In this document: one piece after another, positions 1 through 5,441 of the stretch
Numbering within the stretch: the first letter of the stretch is position 1
Layout: each line of letters starts with the position of its first letter
NCBI GenBank assembly: GCA_002405525.1
Contig: DHLY01000014.1
Coordinates: 31,777-43,528, forward strand
Origin: Proteobacteria bacterium UBA4656
GTDB lineage: Bacteria; Pseudomonadota; Gammaproteobacteria; Xanthomonadales; Ahniellaceae
Reading direction: 5' to 3'
Length of the DNA stretch: 11,752 bases
Program-made: the position numbers and the translations under genes
Notes under the pieces: model-generated
Databases searched by the model: none
Told to the model about the DNA's origin: nothing
Seen by the model: only the letters and a program-made list of their open reading frames with translations

Positions 1-62
1 GGCACGGGTCCGTACTCGCTCCCGACGAATCAATCGTTTTCGCGATCGATTCGCGGGCGCGG
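1..62 (-). repeat. Dispersed stem-loop repeat, copy 1 (runs into window edge)
   Basis: Read on the minus strand, these 62 bases match 3674-3735 without gaps and with 4 mismatches. Three of the four lie in the loop of a hairpin whose arms are conserved. The stem here is GAATCGATCG / CGATTGATTC with loop CGAAAA and one G-T pair. The copy lies 42 bp past the stop codon of the leftward regulator, so it is 3' of a gene and in the same sense as it. Homology begins at base 1, so the element probably continues outside the window. Confidence 0.9.
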
Positions 63-103
63 TATCCCTGCCGCGCACTAGCCGGGCGTTTCTCAACACC
101 CTG

Positions 104-817
104 CTAGATGCTCAGCACCGTCAGCCAGGCCCGCGCCACGTTGCGGGTGTGGTTTGAAATGACATGGGGCACGTCCGCGTTGTAGCGCGCCAGCTCGCCC
201 GCGCGCACCACGCCGTGGACATCGCCGCTGCTCACGGTGAGTTCGCCCTCGGTGACGAACAGGTGCTCGCGGGTGCCGGCGCCGTGGGGTTTGCTCTCCA
301 GCCGCGCGCCCGGCTGGGCGCTCAGCTCGTACCACTCCTGGGATCCTGCGGTGCTCATGGGCCCCAGCATGCGCAGGCGCATCAGCCCATCGGCGTTGCC
401 GATCACCGGCAAGGCGTGGCCCGGGATCACTTCGAGATCCACCCCGTGCGACCTGGTGCCCATGACCTCATCGACCGAAACACCCAGCGCCGAAGTGATG
501 CGCCACAGCGTGGCCACCGTGGGATTGGTGGCATCGCGCTCGATCTGCGACAGCATGGAGCGTGACACCCCGGACATCTGCGCCAGGTCCTCCAGGCTGA
601 GCGACCGCTGACGCCGCAGATGCTTGATCGTTTCCGCCACCGAAGGGGGCTCGGCACCGGTGGTCCGCGGCTCCGGAAGCCGCGCCGGGGCCGGGACCGC
701 GCCGGACGCTGCGGCCGGCAATCCGGGCGTCGCGGGTTTCGTCTTCCGCTGGCGAGCTCGTGGTTTGGCGATATCCGGCATGATGGACACGTATCCGTTA
801 TCTTGCATTTTGCCCAT
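104..817 (-). CDS. HTH-cupin (XRE family) transcriptional regulator
   Basis: This 237-residue protein has an N-terminal DNA-binding domain and a C-terminal sensor domain. Residues 63-117 form a helix-turn-helix of the Cro/C1 (XRE) type, with the typical segment LEDLAQMSGVSRSMLSQIER and the following N-P-T-V-A-T-L-W. Residues 163-235 form a small beta-barrel cupin (GTREHLFVTEGELTV, then a G-E-L-A-R-Y-N-A-D-V-P-H turn). This architecture is known from one-component regulators in which the cupin senses a small ligand; the ligand cannot be read here. Residues 1-60 are basic and rich in Pro/Ala, probably a flexible tail. The ATG at 817 is chosen because GGAAG lies four to five bases upstream; the ATGs at 808 and 781 have poorer sites. 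The gene diverges from the exported-protein run, so local control of that run is plausible but unproven. Confidence 0.88.
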   Translation of the reverse strand: MGKMQDNGYVSIMPDIAKPRARQRKTKPATPGLPAAASGAVPAPARLPEPRTTGAEPPSVAETIKHLRRQRSLSLEDLAQMSGVSRSMLSQIERDATNPTVATLWRITSALGVSVDEVMGTRSHGVDLEVIPGHALPVIGNADGLMRLRMLGPMSTAGSQEWYELSAQPGARLESKPHGAGTREHLFVTEGELTVSSGDVHGVVRAGELARYNADVPHVISNHTRNVARAWLTVLSI

Positions 818-975
818 TTTGCTTCCATGATGCCGGAACGCTGACGTCGCGCCCGGGACGCACCCGCAACATGCCCCAGTCTGCCACGCCCATCGTCGCC
901 ACATCCCCCGGCTGCATCCAATGGGCCGGCTGGATCGTCAGCGGGCCCTGCGGCCGGCCGGGCCGTCCGGCAAGT

Positions 976-987
976 ACGGTGCACCGT
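976..987. promoter_or_regulatory. Perfect 12-bp palindrome ACGGTGCACCGT, candidate operator
   Basis: The sequence equals its own reverse complement over 12 bp. Its core GGTGCACC recurs at 1190-1197 in the same intergenic region, and I did not see it elsewhere in the window. A symmetrical site between an HTH regulator and a divergent gene is a reasonable operator candidate; binding is inferred. Confidence 0.35.
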
Positions 988-1189
988 CGGTCGGCGGCGC
1001 GCGGCCGTTTCGGGGCCGTGGTCAGTCCGCGACCAAGGTGCCCTTGTCGATCCGCCGGCGCAACAGTGTCCGGTTCCCCACAGCGTGCGCGACGCTCATT
1101 CGTCCGTGGCCGTCCTCCCGGTCGCTGCACTCGACATTCGCCCGCCGCCCGTCATGGGCGAGGGAGTGCGTGGCGCCGGCAGGAACGCG

Positions 1190-1197
1190 GGTGCACC
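1190..1197. promoter_or_regulatory. Second GGTGCACC palindrome core
   Basis: This is an 8-bp palindrome identical to the core of the 976-987 site, 212 bp further on and about 100 bp before the first propeller gene's ATG. It may be a second operator half of the same system, or chance in GC-rich DNA. Confidence 0.3.
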
Positions 1198-1270
1198 GAC
1201 AATCACCAGTCAGCCAACCCGTAAACACGAACGCCGGAACACAACTCCCCGCCCTCCATTGCTGGTGCGT

Positions 1271-1282
1271 GGGCTCGAGCCC
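1271..1282. promoter_or_regulatory. Perfect 12-bp palindrome abutting the ribosome-binding site
   Basis: GGGCTCGAGCCC is a perfect 12-bp palindrome ending one base before the Shine-Dalgarno GAGGAG (1283-1288) of the first propeller gene. It could be an operator, or part of an mRNA structure beside the ribosome site. No protein is assigned. Confidence 0.3.
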
Positions 1283-1294
1283 GAGGAGAAAGTC

Positions 1295-2368
1295 ATGTCG
1301 GTACGCAGATCCATCAGCATGGCCGCGTTCGCGGCCATGACGAACGCGGTCCTCCTGACCTCCGCTGCGCACGCGCAGTGGACCCTCACCATCCTGCATC
1401 CGGAGGGCGCGCAGGAGTCCGTCGGGTATGGCGCCCGCGGCGCGCAGCAGTTGGGTTACGTCGTTGAGGACGGCGTGATCCGCGCAAGTTTGTGGACTGG
1501 CACCGCGGTCTCGCGGCTCGATCTCCACCCGGCGGGTACGACGGGCTCCCAGGTGTTCGCCGCCAGTGGCGGACAGCAGGTGGGGTATGCCGCGTTGGGC
1601 GGGGTGAGGCGTGCGGTCTTGTGGAGTGGGAGTGCAACCGCGTGGGTCGACCTCAGCCCGCCGGGCGCGATCGATGCAGTTGCGCGCGCGATCCACGGCG
1701 GGCAACAAGGGGGAGACGTCAGGCTGAACGAGGCGCCCCCCCGCGCGAGCCTGTGGACTGGGACCGCGGCCTCGCGGGTCGATCTCCACCCGTTGGGCAT
1801 GGAGGGACTTGAGCTTTCCACCGTGAGAGCCGTCGGCGAGGGGCAGCAGGGTGGGTTTGCCGTCGTGCTTTCCGGCGGCGTGCGGAGTTGGCGGGCCATT
1901 CTTTGGCGCGGGAGCGCGGACCAGTGGGTTGATCTCACGCCGTCGACCGCCAGCGATGCCTGGGTGAGCGCCATCGACGGCGATGAGCAAGCAGGGATGG
2001 CCTGGGTGCAGTGGCCGCGCGCGGTCGTTTGGAATGGTTCCAGGGACTCATGGCGCGACATCTCCCCGCCGGGGTCGGTTGGAACCTCCGAGGTGTATGA
2101 CGCCAGCGGCGGGCAGCAAGTAGGCATTGCCTGGATGAACGACCGGTACCGGGCGAGCCTGTGGAGCGGCACCTCGCAATCGTGGGTGGATCTCTCGGCC
2201 TTCTTGCCCGCGGAATACACTGAAAGCCGCGCGAACGGGATCTCCACCGACGGCGTCAACACGTACATCACGGGGTTTGGCGCAAGGCCGGTCAAAGGCG
2301 GGCGAATCATCGAAGCCTGGCTCTTGACGCGGTCCGAATCCATGTTCGCAAACGGCTTCGAGGAGTGA
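1295..2368 (+). CDS. Secreted HAF-like repeat protein, predicted 7-bladed propeller (paralogue 1), FxxGFE end
   Basis: This is a 357-residue exported protein. The start at 1295 has GAGGAG six bases upstream and gives a clean signal peptide, probably cut after A-H-A to leave QWTLTILHPEG. The mature part is built of units of roughly 45 residues: R-A-S-L-W-[TS]-G-T-x-x-S-[WR]-V-D-L-H-P-x-G, a variable stretch, then S/D-G-G-Q-Q-V-G-Y/F-A. Seven L-W-x-G halves and seven D-L-x-P halves can be counted. The chain starts with the second half of a unit and ends with the first half (EAWLLTR), as in propellers closed by a velcro strand. The repeats resemble those of HAF-type extracellular repeat proteins. 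It ends in MFANGFEE, a tag shared with its neighbours. It probably shares a transcript with the next gene (6-bp gap). Binding partner and function are unknown. Confidence 0.85.
   Translation: MSVRRSISMAAFAAMTNAVLLTSAAHAQWTLTILHPEGAQESVGYGARGAQQLGYVVEDGVIRASLWTGTAVSRLDLHPAGTTGSQVFAASGGQQVGYAALGGVRRAVLWSGSATAWVDLSPPGAIDAVARAIHGGQQGGDVRLNEAPPRASLWTGTAASRVDLHPLGMEGLELSTVRAVGEGQQGGFAVVLSGGVRSWRAILWRGSADQWVDLTPSTASDAWVSAIDGDEQAGMAWVQWPRAVVWNGSRDSWRDISPPGSVGTSEVYDASGGQQVGIAWMNDRYRASLWSGTSQSWVDLSAFLPAEYTESRANGISTDGVNTYITGFGARPVKGGRIIEAWLLTRSESMFANGFEE
1481..1530 (+). repeat. Intragenic DNA repeat, blade copy a
   Basis: This 50-bp stretch is identical at 44 of 50 positions to 1742-1791 in the same gene, in the same frame. 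It encodes the RASLWTGTAVSRLDLHP half-blade. Similarity at this level suggests blade duplication or conversion within the gene. Confidence 0.7.
1742..1791 (+). repeat. Intragenic DNA repeat, blade copy b
   Basis: Partner of 1481-1530 (6 differences in 50 bp). It encodes RASLWTGTAASRVDLHP. These two blades share Arg where most other blades have Trp before the V-D-L motif. Confidence 0.7.
2360..2365 (+). promoter_or_regulatory. Shine-Dalgarno inside the last two codons of the upstream gene
   Basis: GAGGAG encodes the final Glu-Glu of the first propeller's F-x-x-G-F-E-E end. It also sits nine bases before the ATG at 2375, where it serves as the ribosome site for the PQQ-like gene. Translation of the two genes is therefore probably coupled. 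Confidence 0.7.
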
Positions 2369-2374
2369 CCCGTC

Positions 2375-3655
2375 ATGAAGGCCCTGCATCGACGCATCGG
2401 TCGTCTGATCCTCGGCTGGACGCTGCTGGTGCCTGCCGTCGCCTCCGCCCAGTGGCAGGTCATGAACGGCGGCAACGCGCTGAAGAACGGCCGGGTCGAT
2501 ACGGTCGGGCCGGTTTCCGCCACGGAACGCTGGCGCGCGCCCCTGGAATCCCCCTTCGGCATGCCGGTGTTCGTCGACGGCGGGATCGTGGTCACTACCC
2601 GCCTCGTCCCTTCGCCACCGGGCAACATCGCCGCGGATCTCGAGGGCGTCATCGTCGGACTGCGGCTGGACACGGGCCAGGTGTTGTGGACACGCTCCTT
2701 GCCGGTGGACGATCCCCAGACGGACTGGACGGGGCGCGCGCTGGCCTTGCGCGATGGCAGGGTCTATGCGTCACGGTCCGGCTTCGGGGCAACCAAGACG
2801 GCCCTGTATGCGCTGGATGCGGCCACTGGCGCCACCCTGTGGCGCGCGTTTCGCCTGTCCGCCCCGCGCGCCTTCTCCGACCTTTCGTTTCCCGAGGGCA
2901 CGGGCTTGCTGGCCAACGGCGATCTGCTGGTCAACAACCTGAGCTTCACACTTCGGATGAACCCGTCGAACGGGTCGACGATCTCCGAATTCTTCCGCAC
3001 GGCCGGCAGCACGACCGGCGGAATTGAGCCGCTCATCGTCGGGGACACGAACACGGTCTATCTGCGTGGTGGCTCCGTCGGCGGCAGACTTGCGAGCTGG
3101 GACCTCGCGAGCGGGACCTTGCGTTACCAGAGCCCCGACGTGGGCGGCGAACAGACGCCCCTGTTCGCGAACGATTCGCAGAGTCTGTATATGCCGGGTG
3201 CCGCCGCGCTCCATGCGTACAAGGATACGGGCACGGCGTTCACCGAGAAGTGGTCGTACCCCAACGGCTCGCCCAACACAGCCTACTCCACCCACGCGGT
3301 CGGCCCGGACGGGTCCGTCTACACCTATGCGGCGCGGGCGGATGGGGTGGTCGTCGTGCGGCTGGACCCCGACGGCGGTCTCGAACTCGCCGCCTCGCCG
3401 CCGATCCGCTCGGGCAACCAGGCCGTGCAGTACCACATGGCGGTGGATCGCAACCGCGCGCTGTACGTGAGCAATGGCGACGGCGGCAGGCTGTTCGCTT
3501 TCCGCCCCGACCTGTCGCTGCTGTGGCAACAGGACATCGGATTCAGCGCTGGCGGCCCGGCGCTGGCTTCGGACGGCACCTTGCTGATCGCCACCCCATC
3601 GGGGCTGGTGGCCTACAACACCGACCCGGTGTTCGGCAGCGGGTTCGAGCCCTGA
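2375..3655 (+). CDS. Secreted PQQ-like beta-propeller repeat protein, FxxGFE end
   Basis: This 426-residue exported protein has a signal peptide (MKALHRRIGRLILGWTLLVP, likely cut after A-S-A before QWQV). The body carries PQQ-like propeller repeats, clearest at residues 98-106 (LDTGQVLWT) and 147-157 (LDAATGATLWR), with weaker ones later such as the FAFRPDLSLLWQQDIG segment. This fold occurs in BamB-like scaffolds and in quinoprotein dehydrogenases. I see no dehydrogenase cytochrome domain or Cys-Cys motif, so a structural or binding role is more likely than an enzyme. It ends in VFGSGFEP, the same tag as the upstream and downstream neighbours. It starts 6 bp after the first propeller's stop and is followed by the 62-bp repeat. 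The mature N-terminus resembles that of the repeat propellers (Gln-Trp), although the repeat type differs. Confidence 0.85.
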   Translation: MKALHRRIGRLILGWTLLVPAVASAQWQVMNGGNALKNGRVDTVGPVSATERWRAPLESPFGMPVFVDGGIVVTTRLVPSPPGNIAADLEGVIVGLRLDTGQVLWTRSLPVDDPQTDWTGRALALRDGRVYASRSGFGATKTALYALDAATGATLWRAFRLSAPRAFSDLSFPEGTGLLANGDLLVNNLSFTLRMNPSNGSTISEFFRTAGSTTGGIEPLIVGDTNTVYLRGGSVGGRLASWDLASGTLRYQSPDVGGEQTPLFANDSQSLYMPGAAALHAYKDTGTAFTEKWSYPNGSPNTAYSTHAVGPDGSVYTYAARADGVVVVRLDPDGGLELAASPPIRSGNQAVQYHMAVDRNRALYVSNGDGGRLFAFRPDLSLLWQQDIGFSAGGPALASDGTLLIATPSGLVAYNTDPVFGSGFEP

Positions 3656-3673
3656 GCTTTTGGAAAAAAATCC

Positions 3674-3735
3674 CCGCGCCTGCGAATCGATCGCGTCAGC
3701 GATTGATTCGTCGGGAGCGAGTACGGACCCGTGCC
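3674..3735 (+). repeat. Dispersed stem-loop repeat, copy 2 (full, two hairpins)
   Basis: This is the inverted partner of bases 1-62 (58 of 62 identical, no gaps). The first hairpin pairs 3684-3694 with 3699-3709 (11 bp, one G-T pair, loop GTCA). A second can pair 3717-3722 (GCGAGT) with 3738-3743 (ACTCGC), with CGG/CCG inside. That stem extends eight bases beyond the part visible in copy 1, so the element is probably about 70 bp. It begins 18 bp after the PQQ-like gene's stop. There is no U-tract after either hairpin, so it is not a classical Rho-independent terminator. An A7 run lies just before it (3664-3670). Confidence 0.9.
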
Positions 3736-3824
3736 GGACTCGCGACGTCGGGACAGTGCAGGAAAGCGCTTCCTCGACATCTTGCTTGCAGATCGTCCCT
3801 CCAACCACACAGGCGAGACAACCC

Positions 3825-4508
3825 ATGAATCGAGCCAGAGCCGCGTTGCTGCTGACACTGGGCCTGGTGAATGGTGCCGCGACTGCCGATCCGACCAGCT
3901 CCCTGGTGACGTTCGCCAACAATGCCGGGGGCGCGCAGGGGTGGCAGGGAATGCAGACCGACAGCGGCCTGGGCGGCACGCTGGTCGACCCGGACTTCGG
4001 CAATGGCGCGCCAGCGCTACGCACCAAGATGAACAACTACTTCATCGCCTGGTGGAACAACACCAATCCCGCATATCTGGGTGATTGGAGCGGGCTGGGC
4101 ACGGTCACGATCCGTGTCGACGTGTTCGCTACGCTGGTGTGGTTCGGGTTCGGCAACCCCGTGCCACGGGACCTGGTCGTCGAACTTCGCGATTACGACA
4201 ACACGCCGCCGAACGTGCCGTGGGTGTCCGTTTGGTACAACCTCGGCACCCTGAATGTCGGCAACGGTTGGCAGACCCGGTCCGTGACGATTGCAGACAC
4301 CGCGTCGGTCGCGCTGCCTGCTGGCTGGGGCGGCACGGGGGATTTCTTGGGGACCGGTTTGCCGCCCGGGCGCAGCTTCGCCAGTGTGCTGGCCAGCGTC
4401 GACATCATCCTGTTCCATACCTCCCCGCCCGGCATGGTCTCCGGCTTCGTCGACTACGACGTGGCGCTCGACAACATCGCCGTCGATGTCGCCCCGGCGC
4501 GGTGGTGA
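3825..4508 (+). CDS. Secreted laminin-B-domain-like protein
   Basis: This 227-residue protein has a signal peptide probably cut after A-T-A at residue 21. The mature chain resembles bacterial relatives of the laminin B (domain IV) beta-sandwich: GWQ near residue 39, D-P-D-F-G-N-G-A-P at 55-63, YLGDWSGL at 84-91, an alternating strand region (TIRVDVFATLVWFGFG), a W-Q-T-R strand near 149, and the closing VALDNIAVD at 213-221. In known proteins such domains bind carbohydrates or matrix polymers, or act as structural modules; nothing here fixes a ligand. The frame is open upstream to 3660, but that would run through the repeat and place a non-hydrophobic leader ahead of the signal peptide, so 3825 is preferred despite a weak ribosome site (GGCGAG). 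It is the only exported protein in the run without F-x-x-G-F-E. Confidence 0.75.
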   Translation: MNRARAALLLTLGLVNGAATADPTSSLVTFANNAGGAQGWQGMQTDSGLGGTLVDPDFGNGAPALRTKMNNYFIAWWNNTNPAYLGDWSGLGTVTIRVDVFATLVWFGFGNPVPRDLVVELRDYDNTPPNVPWVSVWYNLGTLNVGNGWQTRSVTIADTASVALPAGWGGTGDFLGTGLPPGRSFASVLASVDIILFHTSPPGMVSGFVDYDVALDNIAVDVAPARW

Positions 4509-4607
4509 CGTCGTGACTTCGGCCGGAGGCGTCCTGGCAGGGAGTTTCCCGACATCCGTTTGGCCTGGTCCGGCACGAAGCGGATCCATTCAACCGATGG
4601 AGTTCAC

Positions 4608-5285
4608 ATGAGGCGTCTGATCGCGTTCGGCTTGATTGCCGCCACCGGCCCGGCGCAAGCGGCCACCTTGTTCGACAACGGCCCTGCGGTCACGGATGTT
4701 CCGGCACGCTCGATCATCCGTACGGGCGGCGCCATGTTCGGCGTTCCCGCCATGAGCGGGCCTGGACTCACCTACTCGGTCGCCGACAACTTCACGGTCG
4801 GCGGCGCCACCTGGATCGTCACGGACCTGAATTTCTTCGCATACCAGTTCAATGCGCGCGGCGCGTTCAAATTCACCAACGTCAGTTGGAGCGTGGTCTC
4901 CGGCGACGTGAACCTGGGCACGGTGGTGGCTTCGGGCACCACGGCGGTGAGCAATGGCGGCCTCCTGGGGTACCGGGTCTCACCATCCAGTCTGCAGGCC
5001 ACCGACCGCGCCATCTTCAAGCTCGATGCCGACGTGCCTGATTTCACGCTCGCGCCCGGCAGCTACTGGCTGCGCTGGACATTCGGGTTCCCGGGCCCGG
5101 AAGTGAGGGACCACTACCAGCCGCCGGTGGCCAGCGGCGCGACGGGCACTGCCAACGTGGCGTGGGGCGGTACCAATCCCTACGTCTGGGCGATCGACGC
5201 CGGCGATCATCTGGGCAACGACTTGCCGTTCGTGATCAACGGCACGGTCGACCTGGTGTTCGGTAGTGGATTCGAGCCGCAGTGA
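4608..5285 (+). CDS. Secreted protein of unknown function, FxxGFE end
   Basis: This 225-residue protein starts at 4608, with GGAG five to eight bases upstream. A signal peptide (MRRLIAFGLIAATGPAQA, cut before ATLF) is clear. The mature part is predicted beta-rich: LFDNGP at 21-26, V-A-D-N-F-T-V at 58-64, T-W-I-V-T-D-L-N-F-F-A-Y-Q-F at 68-81, and a late S-Y-W-L-R-W strand. The V-A-D-N-F-T-V followed by a W-x-V-x-x-L-x-F-F pattern is one I associate with small secreted beta-sandwich proteins lacking a named function; I do not recognise a family firmly. It ends in VFGSGFEPQ, nearly identical in protein but not in codons to the end of the PQQ-like gene. That suggests selection on the tag rather than recent copying. 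The gap to the laminin-like gene is 99 bp. Confidence 0.75.
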   Translation: MRRLIAFGLIAATGPAQAATLFDNGPAVTDVPARSIIRTGGAMFGVPAMSGPGLTYSVADNFTVGGATWIVTDLNFFAYQFNARGAFKFTNVSWSVVSGDVNLGTVVASGTTAVSNGGLLGYRVSPSSLQATDRAIFKLDADVPDFTLAPGSYWLRWTFGFPGPEVRDHYQPPVASGATGTANVAWGGTNPYVWAIDAGDHLGNDLPFVINGTVDLVFGSGFEPQ

Positions 5286-5286
5286 T

Positions 5287-5305
5287 GCCGCGCATGCCCC
5301 GCGGC
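5287..5305 (+). other. Short GC hairpin after the stop codon
   Basis: GCCGCG and CGCGGC form a 6-bp stem around a 7-base loop two bases after the stop at 5285. No T-run follows, so its role in termination or 3'-end stability is uncertain. Confidence 0.3.
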
Positions 5306-5348
5306 GCCATCTCTCGCCACGCCGTACCCGGTGCCTGCCGGGGTTGTT

Positions 5349-5375
5349 GGTGGTCTGCCGGTGGCAGCAGCCACC
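5349..5375 (+). other. Strong hairpin in the leader of the second propeller gene
   Basis: GGTGG/CCACC (5349-5353 with 5371-5375) encloses CTGCC/GGCAG (5355-5359 with 5363-5367) around a GGT loop. It ends 66 bases before the ATG at 5442. It could affect transcript stability or leader folding; no terminator T-run is present. Confidence 0.35.
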
Positions 5376-5441
5376 CCCGCAGCGCGCGCCAGTAGGCCCA
5401 CGACGTGTCTTGAAGGTTTCAAACCCGCCATGGAGGATTCG

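Larger units (their letters stand above)
818..1294. other. Divergent intergenic region, no gene supported
   Basis: These 477 bp separate the regulator and the first propeller gene. Open frames crossing it are low-complexity Arg/Pro/Ala translations of GC-rich DNA, with no ribosome site and no recognisable domain. It holds three palindromes listed separately. I found no convincing sigma-70 promoter pair on either strand, though promoters for both flanking genes should lie here. Confidence 0.6.

Noticed and set aside
1456..2673. Long minus-strand open frame (405 codons) opposite the first propeller and PQQ-like genes
   Set aside because: Its codons are forced by the GC-rich repeat gene on the plus strand. 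It has no ribosome site and no domain, while the plus frame has a signal peptide, repeats and tag.
3674..3743. Integron attC site or Rho-independent terminator
   Set aside because: There is no GTTRRRY/RYYYAAC core pair for attC, and no T-run after either hairpin for a terminator.
3660..3824. Extended start of the laminin-like gene through the repeat
   Set aside because: It would add 55 residues encoded mostly by the non-coding repeat ahead of a standard signal peptide; the ATG at 3825 fits export.
2771..4036. 421-codon minus-strand frame opposite the PQQ-like and laminin-like genes
   Set aside because: It spans two real genes and the stem-loop repeat, and its translation is Arg/Gly/Ala-rich low complexity. 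It is a shadow frame.
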